In this document: positions 17,940 through 25,972 of the stretch, piece by piece
Position numbering within the stretch: the first letter of the stretch is position 1
Layout: the number at the start of each line of letters is the position of its first letter
Position numbers and translations under genes: made by a program
Assembly (NCBI RefSeq): GCF_003610495.1
Contig: NZ_RAPK01000006.1
Coordinates: 55,101 to 119,100 of the forward strand
Reading direction: 5' to 3'
From: Sinobaca qinghaiensis
GTDB taxonomy: Bacteria; Bacillota; Bacilli; Bacillales; Marinococcaceae
Length of the DNA stretch: 64,000 bases
The notes under the pieces: model-generated
The model's database searches: none
Told to the model about the DNA's origin: nothing
The model's input: the letters and a program-made list of their open reading frames with translations, nothing else

Positions 17940-17981
17940 TAGTATATTTTTTAATACTATGGCACTTTAAAGTACGTACTT
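17940..17981. promoter_or_regulatory. Candidate HxlR operators in the divergent promoter
   Basis: Two palindromes lie here: TAGTAT-N8-ATACTA (17940-17959), right beside the HxlR ribosome site, and the perfect 12-mer AAGTACGTACTT (17970-17981). The first resembles the AT-centred TAGTAT/ATACTA-type boxes of YodB-like repressors. Both lie between the divergent regulator and the monooxygenase gene. Confidence 0.5.
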
Positions 17982-18048
17982 ACTTATATGCTTTCTGTTA
18001 ACTATAATAGCATTAGAGAAGATAAATAGAAAGGCGGTCCTTACATTC

Positions 18049-19107
18049 ATGGAAAAATATCGCATTCATCCGGAAAACGGATTGGAGTTTGGTATATATA
18101 CACTTGGAGATCATCTGCCCGATCCCCACACGGGAGAAAGAATATCCGCGCAGGAGCGGGTTCATGAATTAATTGAATATGCCACACTTGCCGAGCAGGC
18201 AGGCCTGGATTTCTTCAGCGTCGGGGAAAGCCATCAGGAATACTTCGCCACACAGGCACACGCGGTCGTTCTTTCCGCCATCGCCCAGGCTACTAATAAA
18301 ATAAAAATTGGCAGCTCTTCGACGATAATCAGCACGTCCGACCCTGTCCGGGTATACGAGAATTTCGCGACGGTTGATTTAATTTCCAAAGGGCGTACGG
18401 AGATCGTGGCGGGGCGTGCTTCCCGGATCGGACTGTTTGACCTGCTTGGTTACAACGTCCAGGACTATGAGGCATTATATGAAGAAAAATTTGATCTGCT
18501 CCGGCAGATTAACGAACAGGAAAGCGTAAACTGGGAAGGGGAATTCCGGGCTTCTTTAAAAAATGCCAGAGTGCTGCCCCGTCCGGTAGAAGGATCCCTT
18601 CCTATCTGGCGTGCCGTCGGCGGAACGCCGGCGAGCGCAATGAAAGCGGGCTATGCCGGAGTGCCGATGTTTATGGCACATCTGGGAGGCTCATCGGACC
18701 GGTTCAAACAAACGATTGATGCCTACAGAGATGCAGCCCGGGCAGGCGGTCACGATCCAGCCCAGCTGCCTGTAGCAACAGCCGGATTCTTTTATGCAGC
18801 CGAAACGACCCAGCAGGCATTGAAAGACCTGTATCCGCATATTAACGAAGGCATGAAACGCACCAATGGCGGAGGCTTCCCAAAGCAGCTGTTTGCCCAG
18901 GGAGCAGAACCTCATAATATTATGAATACAGGAAGTCCTCAGGAAATTATTGAAAAAATTCTGCACCAGCATGAAGTGTTTGGGCACCAGCGCTACGTCG
19001 CCCAAATTGATTTCGGCGGTATGCCAATGGATAAAATCAGAAAGAACATCGAACTGATCGGTGACACGATTCTGCCGGCAGTTAAAAAATATACGGCGAA
19101 AAAATAA
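18049..19107 (+). CDS. LLM-class flavin-dependent monooxygenase
   Basis: Luciferase-like flavin oxidoreductase, 352 residues. It has the family's N-terminal GLEFGIYTLGD, the SVGESHQEYFATQAH loop, IKIGSSSTIISTSDPVRVYE and the GRTEIVAGRASRIG flavin phosphate region. It uses reduced FMN, probably supplied by the reductase gene 12 bases downstream. The substrate is unknown; control by the divergent HxlR regulator suggests a reactive electrophile or aromatic compound. An AAAGGCGG site is about 11 bases from the ATG. Confidence 0.88.
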   Translation: MEKYRIHPENGLEFGIYTLGDHLPDPHTGERISAQERVHELIEYATLAEQAGLDFFSVGESHQEYFATQAHAVVLSAIAQATNKIKIGSSSTIISTSDPVRVYENFATVDLISKGRTEIVAGRASRIGLFDLLGYNVQDYEALYEEKFDLLRQINEQESVNWEGEFRASLKNARVLPRPVEGSLPIWRAVGGTPASAMKAGYAGVPMFMAHLGGSSDRFKQTIDAYRDAARAGGHDPAQLPVATAGFFYAAETTQQALKDLYPHINEGMKRTNGGGFPKQLFAQGAEPHNIMNTGSPQEIIEKILHQHEVFGHQRYVAQIDFGGMPMDKIRKNIELIGDTILPAVKKYTAKK

Positions 19108-19119
19108 GGAGAATAACCG

Positions 19120-19677
19120 ATGAAGCTAATAGGATTGTCCGGTTCGCAGGTAGGATCGAAGACAAGAACCGCGATGAATGAAGCGGTAAAAAAAGTAAAT
19201 GAAAAGTATCCCGGTATAGAAACAGATATAATCGACCTGGCAGAATATGACATGCAGTTCAGCGACGGCCGCAATTATCTGGATTATGAAGGAGATACCG
19301 GCTATGTTACAAAAGAGCTGATGGAAGCAGATGCTATCATTATAGGCATGCCGATCTTTCAGGCTTCCCTGCCGGGTGCGCTGAAGAACGTGTTTGATCT
19401 GCTGCCGGTTGATGCTTTTCGTGACAAAACAGTAAGTATGCTCATCACGGCAGGTTCCGCCAAGCACTATTTGGTCGCAGACCTGCAGCTCAAGCCGATT
19501 CTATCTTATATGAAGGCTCAAATTGTGCAGACATATGTATTTATTGAAGAAAAAGATTTCCACCAAAAAGAGATTATTAATACGGATGTCCTCGACCGGC
19601 TGGACCGCCTGGCAGAAGACACGGTAGTACTGACACAGACGTTTGAACAAATACGAGAAAACCAATATGATTTTTAG
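19120..19677 (+). CDS. NADPH-dependent FMN reductase
   Basis: 185-residue flavodoxin-like reductase. The phosphate loop is GLSGSQVGSKTRTAM (4-18), with DAIIIGMPIFQASLPGALKNVFD and SMLITAGSAKHY as further family landmarks. It likely supplies reduced FMN to the monooxygenase immediately upstream (12-base gap, shared operon, AAGGAGAATAACCG site). A terminator follows. It resembles YwqN/SsuE-type reductases; whether it also acts on quinones or azo dyes cannot be told. Confidence 0.9.
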   Translation: MKLIGLSGSQVGSKTRTAMNEAVKKVNEKYPGIETDIIDLAEYDMQFSDGRNYLDYEGDTGYVTKELMEADAIIIGMPIFQASLPGALKNVFDLLPVDAFRDKTVSMLITAGSAKHYLVADLQLKPILSYMKAQIVQTYVFIEEKDFHQKEIINTDVLDRLDRLAEDTVVLTQTFEQIRENQYDF

Positions 19678-19691
19678 CGCATTTTGATGAG

Positions 19692-19720
19692 AAAAAGTCG
19701 AATACGTTCGACTTTTTTTA
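19692..19720 (+). terminator. Rho-independent terminator
   Basis: AAAAAGTCGAA-TACG-TTCGACTTTTTTT, a perfect stem with a T7 run, 15 bases after the FMN reductase stop. Confidence 0.9.
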
Positions 19721-19774
19721 TGTCAATTTTCATTTTAAAAATAACGTATAAAAAATACGCAGGAGGAATTAGTA

Positions 19775-20176
19775 ATGGAAGCAGTTGGACTTTTAATTAT
19801 AAGAATAGTAGTTGGTTTATATTTTGCGGCTCACGGTGCACAGAAAGCATTTGGATGGTTCGGGGGAGGCGGTCCTGAAGGAACAGGGGCATTCTTTGAA
19901 CAGATCGGCCTCAAACCAGGTAAGCAAATGGCTCTGCTGGCCGGACTTGGAGAATTTATCGGGGGCATCCTGTTTTTACTCGGACTGTTCACTCCTTTGG
20001 CTGCCATCCTGATCATTGTGCCGATGCTTGTAGCCATTGTTACGGTCACCCGGAAAAACGGCCTGTTTTCTGACAAGGGCGGTATTGAATACAATGTCGT
20101 ATTAATCGCTGTTGCGCTTGGCATTGCACTTATGGGTCCCGGCTCGGTGTCGCTTGATGCGTTGGCATTTTTATAA
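19775..20176 (+). CDS. DoxX-family membrane protein
   Basis: 133 residues with four predicted membrane helices (about 4-22, 50-68, 72-92, 108-128). The DoxX signature includes RIVVGLYFAAHGAQKAFGWFGGGG, then GLGEFIGGILFLLGLFTPLAA. Related proteins (CatD, MhqP) help resist thiol-reactive quinones in Bacillus, which fits the adjacent HxlR/LLM cluster. GCAGGAGG precedes the ATG. It has its own transcript between two terminators. Confidence 0.9.
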   Translation: MEAVGLLIIRIVVGLYFAAHGAQKAFGWFGGGGPEGTGAFFEQIGLKPGKQMALLAGLGEFIGGILFLLGLFTPLAAILIIVPMLVAIVTVTRKNGLFSDKGGIEYNVVLIAVALGIALMGPGSVSLDALAFL

Positions 20177-20187
20177 TATTCATAAGT

Positions 20188-20227
20188 AAAGCCTTCGAGA
20201 GATTGTTTCTTCTCGAAGGCTTTTTTT
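20188..20227 (+). terminator. Rho-independent terminator
   Basis: AAAGCCTTCGAGA and TCTCGAAGGCTTT form a 13-base stem followed by T7. It ends the DoxX transcript. It is a near copy of the hairpin at 21463-21504. Confidence 0.9.
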
Positions 20228-20297
20228 ATTGGACAAAAAGGCATCAGCCATAACATCGTGGTGTCGAATTTTCATAGGAATAGTAATTTGTTATTAT

Positions 20298-21347
20298 TTA
20301 CGGCAGAATTTTTTCTCGTTTCATTTCACTGAATAGCTCCTGAAGTCTTTTTTCCGTATTAATTGTTTCTGTAAATCCATAATCTTTTATTTTATTAACG
20401 TCAGAAATCACGTCGTACTCACACTTAAAGACAAAATCTCCAAAACCCCATCCGGCTGCTTTTTCGTAGGGAACCTCAAGTAAATGATTGTTTTTTACAA
20501 TAGTGTTCCACACTTCTTCTTGTGCGGGCATCATTTCTGTTAAAGGAAGTTCGAGCGGCTCTTCATAATCCATCTCGAAGTACTCGGCAATTTTTGGCCA
20601 AAGATGCTTCCACCTGAATATATCTCCGTTCGTAATATTAAATACTTCTTGATGAGCATCAGGAGTAAGAGCAGCCCAGACCGAACTTCTAGCTAGATGA
20701 GAAGCATCTGTCATTTGAGCTAACGCTTCATAGGTTTTCTTTTTACCTGGAAAACGAAGCGGCAGTCCCAATTCTTTTGAAACCGCAGCATACACTCCAA
20801 TAACACTTAAAATATTCATTGGATTGCCCACGGCAATGCCCGCTACTACGTCCGGACGAAGAATCGTCCAATTCCATTCTTTCTCTTTTTGATGAGCTCG
20901 TATAAAATCTTCCTGGTTATAGTAAAAGTTAGGCGGCATATGACGGGAATCGTTTTCCTTGGCCGGCGTTTTAAATTCTCCTAAATGTACGCCGTAAACT
21001 TTGACCCCCTGCATTAATGTCACATGCTCCAAGGCAGAGCTTGTTTCTTCAACGGCTTTCACAATATTCTCGAACATGGTCGTGTTAATATCGATTTGTT
21101 CCTTGGAAAAAGGGGGGAAGTCCTGATAGGCTGCATAGAATACGTGAGTAATATTACCAAGTTCTTTTACTTTTTCTTTTGTTTCGTCAAAATTTGTTAA
21201 GTCCATTGATATATATTCTGCTATTTCACTTTTAAAGGGTTTTCTCCGTGAAATGCCTATTACTTCCCAATCTTCCAGCTGTTCGAGTTCCTGAATAATA
21301 TGACTTCCAATTATACCGGATGCTCCTGCTACAATAGCTCGTTTCAT
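20298..21347 (-). CDS. PRISE-type enone reductase (atypical SDR)
   Basis: 349-residue NAD(P)-binding reductase. The N-terminal Rossmann motif is GASGIIGSH (about 8-16). The PRISE hallmark NFYY-x2-ED is present as PPNFYYNQEDF, with the catalytic lysine and tyrosine in MQGVKVYGVHLG. PRISE enzymes (progesterone 5-beta-reductase/iridoid synthase-like) reduce activated C=C bonds of enones; bacterial members are mostly uncharacterised. It may remove reactive electrophiles, in line with its neighbours. It starts at ATG 21347 after an AAAAAGGAGACAACTTAATA ribosome site and is flanked by two similar hairpins. Confidence 0.88.
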   Translation of the reverse strand: MKRAIVAGASGIIGSHIIQELEQLEDWEVIGISRRKPFKSEIAEYISMDLTNFDETKEKVKELGNITHVFYAAYQDFPPFSKEQIDINTTMFENIVKAVEETSSALEHVTLMQGVKVYGVHLGEFKTPAKENDSRHMPPNFYYNQEDFIRAHQKEKEWNWTILRPDVVAGIAVGNPMNILSVIGVYAAVSKELGLPLRFPGKKKTYEALAQMTDASHLARSSVWAALTPDAHQEVFNITNGDIFRWKHLWPKIAEYFEMDYEEPLELPLTEMMPAQEEVWNTIVKNNHLLEVPYEKAAGWGFGDFVFKCEYDVISDVNKIKDYGFTETINTEKRLQELFSEMKREKILP

Positions 21348-21809
21348 TATTAAGTTGTCTCCTTTTTATTGATAACTTTTATAATAAGAATTAATTACAT
21401 CCGTTCATTAAGCGATATTTACGGCTTATTTTACTATAGAAACAGCCCGGTTATCCAATTTTAAAAGCCTTCGAAGAGAAATCATTTCTCTTCGAAGGCT
21501 TTTTCTTATCGGCTGCCCGCATTTGAACGATTTTTAATGCGTCTTTTCTTGTCACGCAACTTTCATCAGCCATCTTAAAAAACATGATGAAGGATTGAAA
21601 TGAGAAAAGTTGGTGTAGCTTTTTGCTGTATTCCAGACCTGTCATACTTTGAAAATAATAGTATAACAACAGTTAAATAAACACCAGGATTTTGTGGAAC
21701 TATTCAGAATAATGTACAGTATGTATTAATAAATGCACACAAATTCTTTTTGCATAGATCAGCTTATTGATTCTCATATATTATAAAAATCAAAGGAGGC
21801 CATACAAAT
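21348..21809. other. 460-base intergenic region with an orphan perfect hairpin
   Basis: It holds the PRISE promoter region, the hairpin at 21463-21504 and an AT-rich promoter zone for the VOC gene. A 72-codon minus-strand frame (21451-21669) crosses the hairpin and has no ribosome site, so I do not call it. No other gene seen. Confidence 0.6.
21463..21504 (+). terminator. Orphan 19-base-stem hairpin
   Basis: AAAAGCCTTCGAAGAGAAA, a short loop, then the exact complement and TTTTT. It lacks an obvious upstream plus-strand gene: the region before it is the divergent PRISE promoter. It shares GCCTTCGA-RGAGA with the terminator at 20188-20227. Confidence 0.6.
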
Positions 21810-22193
21810 ATGAAAATTATTGTGACGAGTATATTTGTTCAGGATCAGGATAAGGCCTTAGCGTTTTATTCAGATGTGCTGGGTTTTGTGAAAAAGCAGG
21901 ATGTGCCGGCAGGAGAATTCAGATGGATTACGCTTGTATCGCCGGATGACCAGAGGGGGACCGAGCTGCTGCTTGAACCAAATAACCATCCGGCTGCTAA
22001 AGAATATCAGGAGAAATTATTTGCTGATGGCATTCCTGTAACGATGTTTGGCGTAACAGGCATTCATGAAGAATATGAACGGCTGGTAAATAAAGGGGTG
22101 ACCTTTACAATGGAGCCGACCGTAATGGGGGGGATTACTATAGCGGTTTTCGACGATACGTGCGGCAATCTAATTCAGATGATGGAGCAATAG
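21810..22193 (+). CDS. VOC/glyoxalase-fold protein
   Basis: 127-residue vicinal-oxygen-chelate protein with the two beta-alpha-beta-beta-beta modules (1-60 and 70-127). Landmarks: SIFVQDQDKALAFYSDVLGFV, ITLVSPDD and the C-terminal FDDTCGNLIQMME. Such proteins serve as glyoxalases, dioxygenases or resistance proteins; motif-level reading cannot fix which. AAAGGAGG lies upstream of the ATG. It is monocistronic, with a hairpin at 22208-22235. Confidence 0.85.
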   Translation: MKIIVTSIFVQDQDKALAFYSDVLGFVKKQDVPAGEFRWITLVSPDDQRGTELLLEPNNHPAAKEYQEKLFADGIPVTMFGVTGIHEEYERLVNKGVTFTMEPTVMGGITIAVFDDTCGNLIQMMEQ

Positions 22194-22207
22194 ACCGGCC
22201 ATAAAAA

Positions 22208-22235
22208 CATCGCTTTTCCGCGAGGAAAAGCGATG
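22208..22235. terminator. Hairpin after the VOC gene
   Basis: CATCGCTTTTCC-GCGA-GGAAAAGCGATG, a perfect 12-base stem. It lies between the VOC gene and the convergent small minus-strand gene. The T run is weak. Confidence 0.65.
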
Positions 22236-22284
22236 CCTTCGTTAAAGGATAGAAAATAAAAGTAGTAAAAATACCCAGTAACAA

Positions 22285-22743
22285 TTAATTTTGAGAAGCG
22301 GCGTTTTTTAAGAATTTTCTATATTTTCTGATATTAAATGAATGATCTTCAGCCAGAATCGACACTTTATGATGCAGATAAACATATTTTTGGAAAAGCA
22401 TAGTAGTTTTAAAAGCTACCTGAAGACTGTGCTCGCAGACGTTTTGTCTGGCACGTGATGCAATAAGAGAAAAATACAGCGACATTTTAGGATCTGCTTC
22501 CAGGGTTGGGGCATCAAGTGCAATAGCCATGGCAACATTTAACTCAGCCAGCAGGGTGCTGTCGCTTTCCAATGACTGATGAAGCCATTCATGGGGATAG
22601 AGATAATAACCATAAAATGGTGCGATACCAGCTACTTTTGTATTGTATGAGGCATGCAAAAGCATATCCTCAATTCCTCTTGGAGGACGTTTTAAGGCAG
22701 CAATCATTTCTTCATAAACAGCACAACGCATAGAGTATTTCAT
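22285..22743 (-). CDS. Unknown protein, paralogue of the next gene
   Basis: 152 residues, not recognised, probably mostly alpha-helical and soluble. AGAAAGGAAG precedes the ATG. It aligns by eye with the gene at 22808-23278 at two blocks: PFYGYYLYPHEW versus PFYMYCFHPTVW, then LNVAMAIALDAPTLEADPKM versus LNSAMTAALELFSMETDQEM. The shared core is PFY-x-Y-x3-P-x2-W and LN-x-AM-x2-AL. Cysteines are few. It is part of a run of four small minus-strand genes of unknown role in a locally AT-rich stretch. Confidence 0.65.
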   Translation of the reverse strand: MKYSMRCAVYEEMIAALKRPPRGIEDMLLHASYNTKVAGIAPFYGYYLYPHEWLHQSLESDSTLLAELNVAMAIALDAPTLEADPKMSLYFSLIASRARQNVCEHSLQVAFKTTMLFQKYVYLHHKVSILAEDHSFNIRKYRKFLKNAASQN

Positions 22744-22807
22744 GATGACTTCCTTTCTGAAAAAAATTCCTTATGCATAAAAGGTCAGGTGGTCATTACA
22801 CAAACAG

Positions 22808-23278
22808 CTACACTAGGTTTTTATTGTTTTGTTTAATCATTTTATTAATTACCTGATAATATACGTTTTCATTAATCGGGCGGTTAGATGTTAGAAATGC
22901 AGCCCTTTTTTGAAGGGATTGATGTTTATACCAAAGAGCAGCAGCCCGCAGCGACACAGATAAATTGCCTGGATCTGCTGCCGCCTGGTCAGCGGAAGCC
23001 TTGATAAAGAATTCTTTCATTTCCTGGTCTGTTTCCATAGAAAAAAGCTCAAGGGCCGCAGTCATAGCGGAATTCAAATGGTGAACAAAATAATAATCCG
23101 AACATTTAGAATAAACCTGCCACACTGTTGGATGAAAACAATACATATAGAAGGGTAGTAAAATAGTGATCTCTTCATTCCATTGAGCTGCTTTAAATAT
23201 ATTATCTATGGTATGAAATGCTGGATCCAGTTCCATTGATAGCGATTCAAACACAGCAAAGTGAAATTCATTTGCCAC
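22808..23278 (-). CDS. Unknown protein, paralogue of the previous gene
   Basis: 156 residues, not recognised. The start is GTG at 23278 with an AGAGG site. It shares the PFY-x-Y-x3-P-x2-W and LN-x-AM-x2-AL blocks with its neighbour downstream (65-base gap), so the two probably arose by tandem duplication. Predicted soluble and helical. No link to a known Pfam family that I can name. Confidence 0.65.
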   Translation of the reverse strand: MANEFHFAVFESLSMELDPAFHTIDNIFKAAQWNEEITILLPFYMYCFHPTVWQVYSKCSDYYFVHHLNSAMTAALELFSMETDQEMKEFFIKASADQAAADPGNLSVSLRAAALWYKHQSLQKRAAFLTSNRPINENVYYQVINKMIKQNNKNLV

Positions 23279-23382
23279 GGAAATTCCTCTTTTCTCTACA
23301 TAAATGCGATGAAATAGGAAATTGAAGGATGGAAGAAGTAGTGGAATGTAGGGGTTTTAGTTTGAAATGGAAAGCATACTTT

Positions 23383-23679
23383 CTATTGAACGCCGGCTGG
23401 TGGCATCAAATAGTACGATACATGAGAAGCTGCAGAGGAGCTGTCGTATTCTGCCATGGAGGAAAAATGAGTGGGGACAATGGCGACTACCTTCACTTCA
23501 TAGGGACCTAGTTGAAACTCTTCTCCAAGCTGAAAGCCGTTCCAGTTTTCTATATCGGTATCCGCGTAAACAGAACGTTTGAGAGCCAGCAGCGTATCTG
23601 CAAATAATTCTTTTGTATCGCTGGTTTGACTGATAGGAATATATATTAGATTAATAAATGTATCATTTGTTACGTTCAT
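23383..23679 (-). CDS. Unknown small protein
   Basis: 98 residues, not recognised. ATG at 23679 with only a weak GGAG upstream. Predicted mixed alpha/beta, no membrane helix, and a serine-rich tail before LMPPAGVQ. It is in line with the other small minus-strand genes here. Coding status is moderately supported by its length in an AT-rich region. Confidence 0.45.
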   Translation of the reverse strand: MNVTNDTFINLIYIPISQTSDTKELFADTLLALKRSVYADTDIENWNGFQLGEEFQLGPYEVKVVAIVPTHFSSMAEYDSSSAASHVSYYLMPPAGVQ

Positions 23680-23944
23680 TCATCACATCACACTCCGTCT
23701 TGCATTGTTCTTTATAAAATATATAATTTGTTTGTATATATTATATAACGAATTATAGGGGATATTAGAACTTTGTCAACCAAATATTCCACAAAATGCA
23801 AAAAAAGGGATGATTTTTTGACTCTTAGTTAATCCCAGTCTCTAAACAAAAGAGTATTGTGCAAGTGATTTTTTTTAACAGCTTTCGGCGGTACAGCCTA
23901 TTTATAGTCAGCTTAAGGAAAACTTTCTCCGAAGCAGTTACAGA

Positions 23945-24217
23945 TTATTGATAAAGTTCATTCAGTTTACTGGTTGAAGCAATATTTAAATATGTGCCGC
24001 CCCATTCCATGGACTGCACCCATGTAACTAGAATAAATCCCTTGTCCCGTAAATAAGCAATATTCTCTCTCGTATTTTCCTGCTGAACAGTGCTCAAATA
24101 AATCCAGATATTAATATCTGGTTGTTTTAACATGGAGGAAATATTCGAGCTGGTTAAATGATCCAATGATTTCAAACAAACTTCTGCTTTTTGTCTCTCG
24201 CCATCATTTAGTTTCAT
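23945..24217 (-). CDS. Unknown small protein
   Basis: 90 residues, not recognised. A good AGAAGGGAG site precedes the ATG. Predicted alpha/beta, with NIWIYLSTVQQENTRENI and GFILVTWVQSMEW suggesting a small two-layer fold. It may belong with the three following small genes, but a 265-base AT-rich gap separates it from the next one. Confidence 0.6.
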   Translation of the reverse strand: MKLNDGERQKAEVCLKSLDHLTSSNISSMLKQPDINIWIYLSTVQQENTRENIAYLRDKGFILVTWVQSMEWGGTYLNIASTSKLNELYQ

Positions 24218-24432
24218 TTAGCTCCCTTCTTTTCTATTTATTATATTTGTATATCGATTTCTAATAAAATCAAAACATATAAGTATGCGTTATATGAAAC
24301 ATTTCGACAGAGAAAAAGAAAATCCTTTTATTTACATTGAAAGTGGGTTAATGGTTGTTCTATTTAAATAATAGCAATGATCGCAGCGAATATTGATTTC
24401 TGATAGTAAATCATGAAGATAAATTCATCAAA

Positions 24433-25179
24433 CTAACGATTTTTGCTTAAGAATAGCTTTAAAGTCTCTGCAAATTTTTCTTCTTCTGATTCTTTTAAGG
24501 TATGGCCGGATTTCTCAAAAACTTCTATCCAGCATTCTTTCCATGCATCTTCATATCTTTCTGTCTGTTCTTTGGAAAGCAGGGACTCGTTGAGGACACC
24601 TCTCATAATTAAAATGGGACATTTGATCAAATGAAGGTGAGGATGAAAATTAACATACTCTGACTCCTGTTCGATTGCTTTTACCACGTATGCTTCCATT
24701 ATATCTGCCCCTAAGTCATTTCCCCAATGTGTTTTTAAATACTGATCTGCCCATCCGTAAGGCATCTTTTTATGTTTCGGCGGATATTCGGCAAGAATTA
24801 AACCTTTTAAAGAAGCACTGTGTTTAACAGCATAGCCTAAGGCGTAGGAAACGCCTCTAGAATAACCCATCAGGTAGAAATTTTTTAATTGGAAATAGTC
24901 TACAACAGCTTCTATATCGGCAATATGATGTTCTAACGTATATCCCTTTTTCGGGGCGCTGCTTTTTCCCCTGCCGCGGTGTGAGAAAGTGATACACCTT
25001 GCCGGCAGAAGGGAGGACATCAAGGATGTATAATTTTCAGCAGATTCAGATAAGCCGGGACTGATTAAAAGAGGAGTGCTGTTCTTCTGGCCGGGATTAC
25101 TATCAATGTAATGCAGCGTTACTTCTTTATGTTTTATCCAATTTTCCTGCACAGTATCATCTCCTAAATATTTACTCAA
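24433..25179 (-). CDS. Alpha/beta hydrolase
   Basis: 248 residues of the alpha/beta-hydrolase fold. LLISPGLSESAENY is the oxyanion-region strand-loop, FSHRGRGKSSAPKKGY follows, the nucleophile elbow is GYSRGVSY (Ser near residue 104), and the catalytic histidine is in EKSGHTLKESE. The acid is probably the Asp/Glu region around IMRGVLNESL. Substrate unknown; the architecture is that of esterases or haloperoxidase-like hydrolases. It has its own promoter region upstream of ATG 25179. Confidence 0.88.
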   Translation of the reverse strand: MSKYLGDDTVQENWIKHKEVTLHYIDSNPGQKNSTPLLISPGLSESAENYTSLMSSLLPARCITFSHRGRGKSSAPKKGYTLEHHIADIEAVVDYFQLKNFYLMGYSRGVSYALGYAVKHSASLKGLILAEYPPKHKKMPYGWADQYLKTHWGNDLGADIMEAYVVKAIEQESEYVNFHPHLHLIKCPILIMRGVLNESLLSKEQTERYEDAWKECWIEVFEKSGHTLKESEEEKFAETLKLFLSKNR

Positions 25180-25623
25180 TTTAACTATTTTAACACTGTA
25201 ACCTAATTTAACTAATAGATTGACGGAAAAATTTCGTGATATTCGTTGAGCTGTGCCGGCAAAAAAGGTTATAAAGGAGGAGATTACACGATACAGTTGA
25301 CTTCATGCTTCGCTATTCGCAGTCATTTTCGTTCATTTCAGCGAATAAAAAAGAATGAAACGGGCTGATACATAGAAACCGATCTTCATTCACCCGCCGG
25401 AAAATTTTTCGTGAAGTTAGTGTCTCATCCCGATCACGGCATATATTGTTATTCTGCTGGTTTAAAAAAGGGATACCATATTTAATAATAGTTGGTTCTA
25501 TATTTTTGTATATACCGAGAACATGAGCCCATGCCAAAGGTCTCGTTATTTATACTAATGCCAACTTATCCGATCATTTATCTATGTGTTATGATGGAGG
25601 TATTAACACCCAGGAGGTGAAAG
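25180..25623. other. 444-base region without a confident gene
   Basis: It contains the hydrolase promoter and a GGAGGAG at 25276-25282 with no suitably placed start codon. A 74-codon minus-strand frame (25313-25537) has no ribosome site or recognisable content and is not called. Confidence 0.5.
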
Positions 25624-25779
25624 ATGATTCATCTCACGTACACGGATAAAATTTTTTTCGATACGCATAAGGAGTGCCTTACTTCTGAGCAGTATCGTCT
25701 CTATATTCGATTTGCCCTAATGGATCTAATCACGATTCATTTTGTCGATCGCCACGAAAAGCCCCAATCATTTTCCTAA
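25624..25779 (+). CDS. Small 51-residue protein of unknown function
   Basis: An ATG with a near-ideal CAGGAGGTGAAAG site opens a 51-codon frame ending TAA at 25779. The peptide is hydrophilic with an amphipathic middle (EQYRLYIRFALMDLITIHF). A hairpin (AAAAGCCCC...GGGGCTTTT, about 25757-25791) overlaps the stop and acts as terminator. TATGAT at 25585-25590 could be its -10. A strong ribosome site plus dedicated terminator supports a real small gene. Confidence 0.6.
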   Translation: MIHLTYTDKIFFDTHKECLTSEQYRLYIRFALMDLITIHFVDRHEKPQSFS

Positions 25780-25792
25780 TGAGGGGCTTTTG
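25757..25792 (+). terminator. Terminator overlapping the small gene end
   Basis: AAAAGCCCC and GGGGCTTTT pair across an 18-base loop that includes the stop codon of the 51-residue gene. Confidence 0.7.
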
Positions 25793-25886
25793 ATCGCCTA
25801 TACATAGCATTTCGATTTTTATCTTCATTCCACTAGTTTAGTAGAAAAATGACAATGAAAATTTGTGAATATTTTTTGTCTTTTCA

Positions 25887-25902
25887 TGTGAAAACATTCA
25901 CA
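25887..25902. promoter_or_regulatory. Rex/Fnr-type operator 1 (overlaps -35)
   Basis: TGTGAAAACATTCACA is a palindrome that fits both the Rex site (TTGTGAA-N4-TTCACAA) and the Fnr site (TGTGA-N6-TCACA). Its right arm supplies the -35 (TTCACA, 25897-25902), 16 bases before the -10 TATACT (25919-25924). Confidence 0.65.
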
Positions 25903-25938
25903 AGATAACAAAACGATGTATACTAAAGATAACAAATA

Positions 25939-25954
25939 TGTGAAAAAATTCACA
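25939..25954. promoter_or_regulatory. Rex/Fnr-type operator 2 (downstream of start site)
   Basis: TGTGAAAAAATTCACA, same palindrome type. The centres of the two sites are 52 bases apart, about five helical turns, so both lie on one face of the DNA. This copy lies just downstream of the expected transcription start, which favours repression (Rex) over Fnr activation. Confidence 0.65.
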
Positions 25955-25972
25955 AAAGGGAGGTTTTTAACA

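Noticed and set aside
21451..21669. 72-codon minus-strand frame upstream of the VOC gene
   Set aside because: It reads through a perfect 19-base hairpin and lacks a ribosome site.
25313..25537. 74-codon minus-strand frame
   Set aside because: No ribosome site, mixed composition, no recognisable motif.
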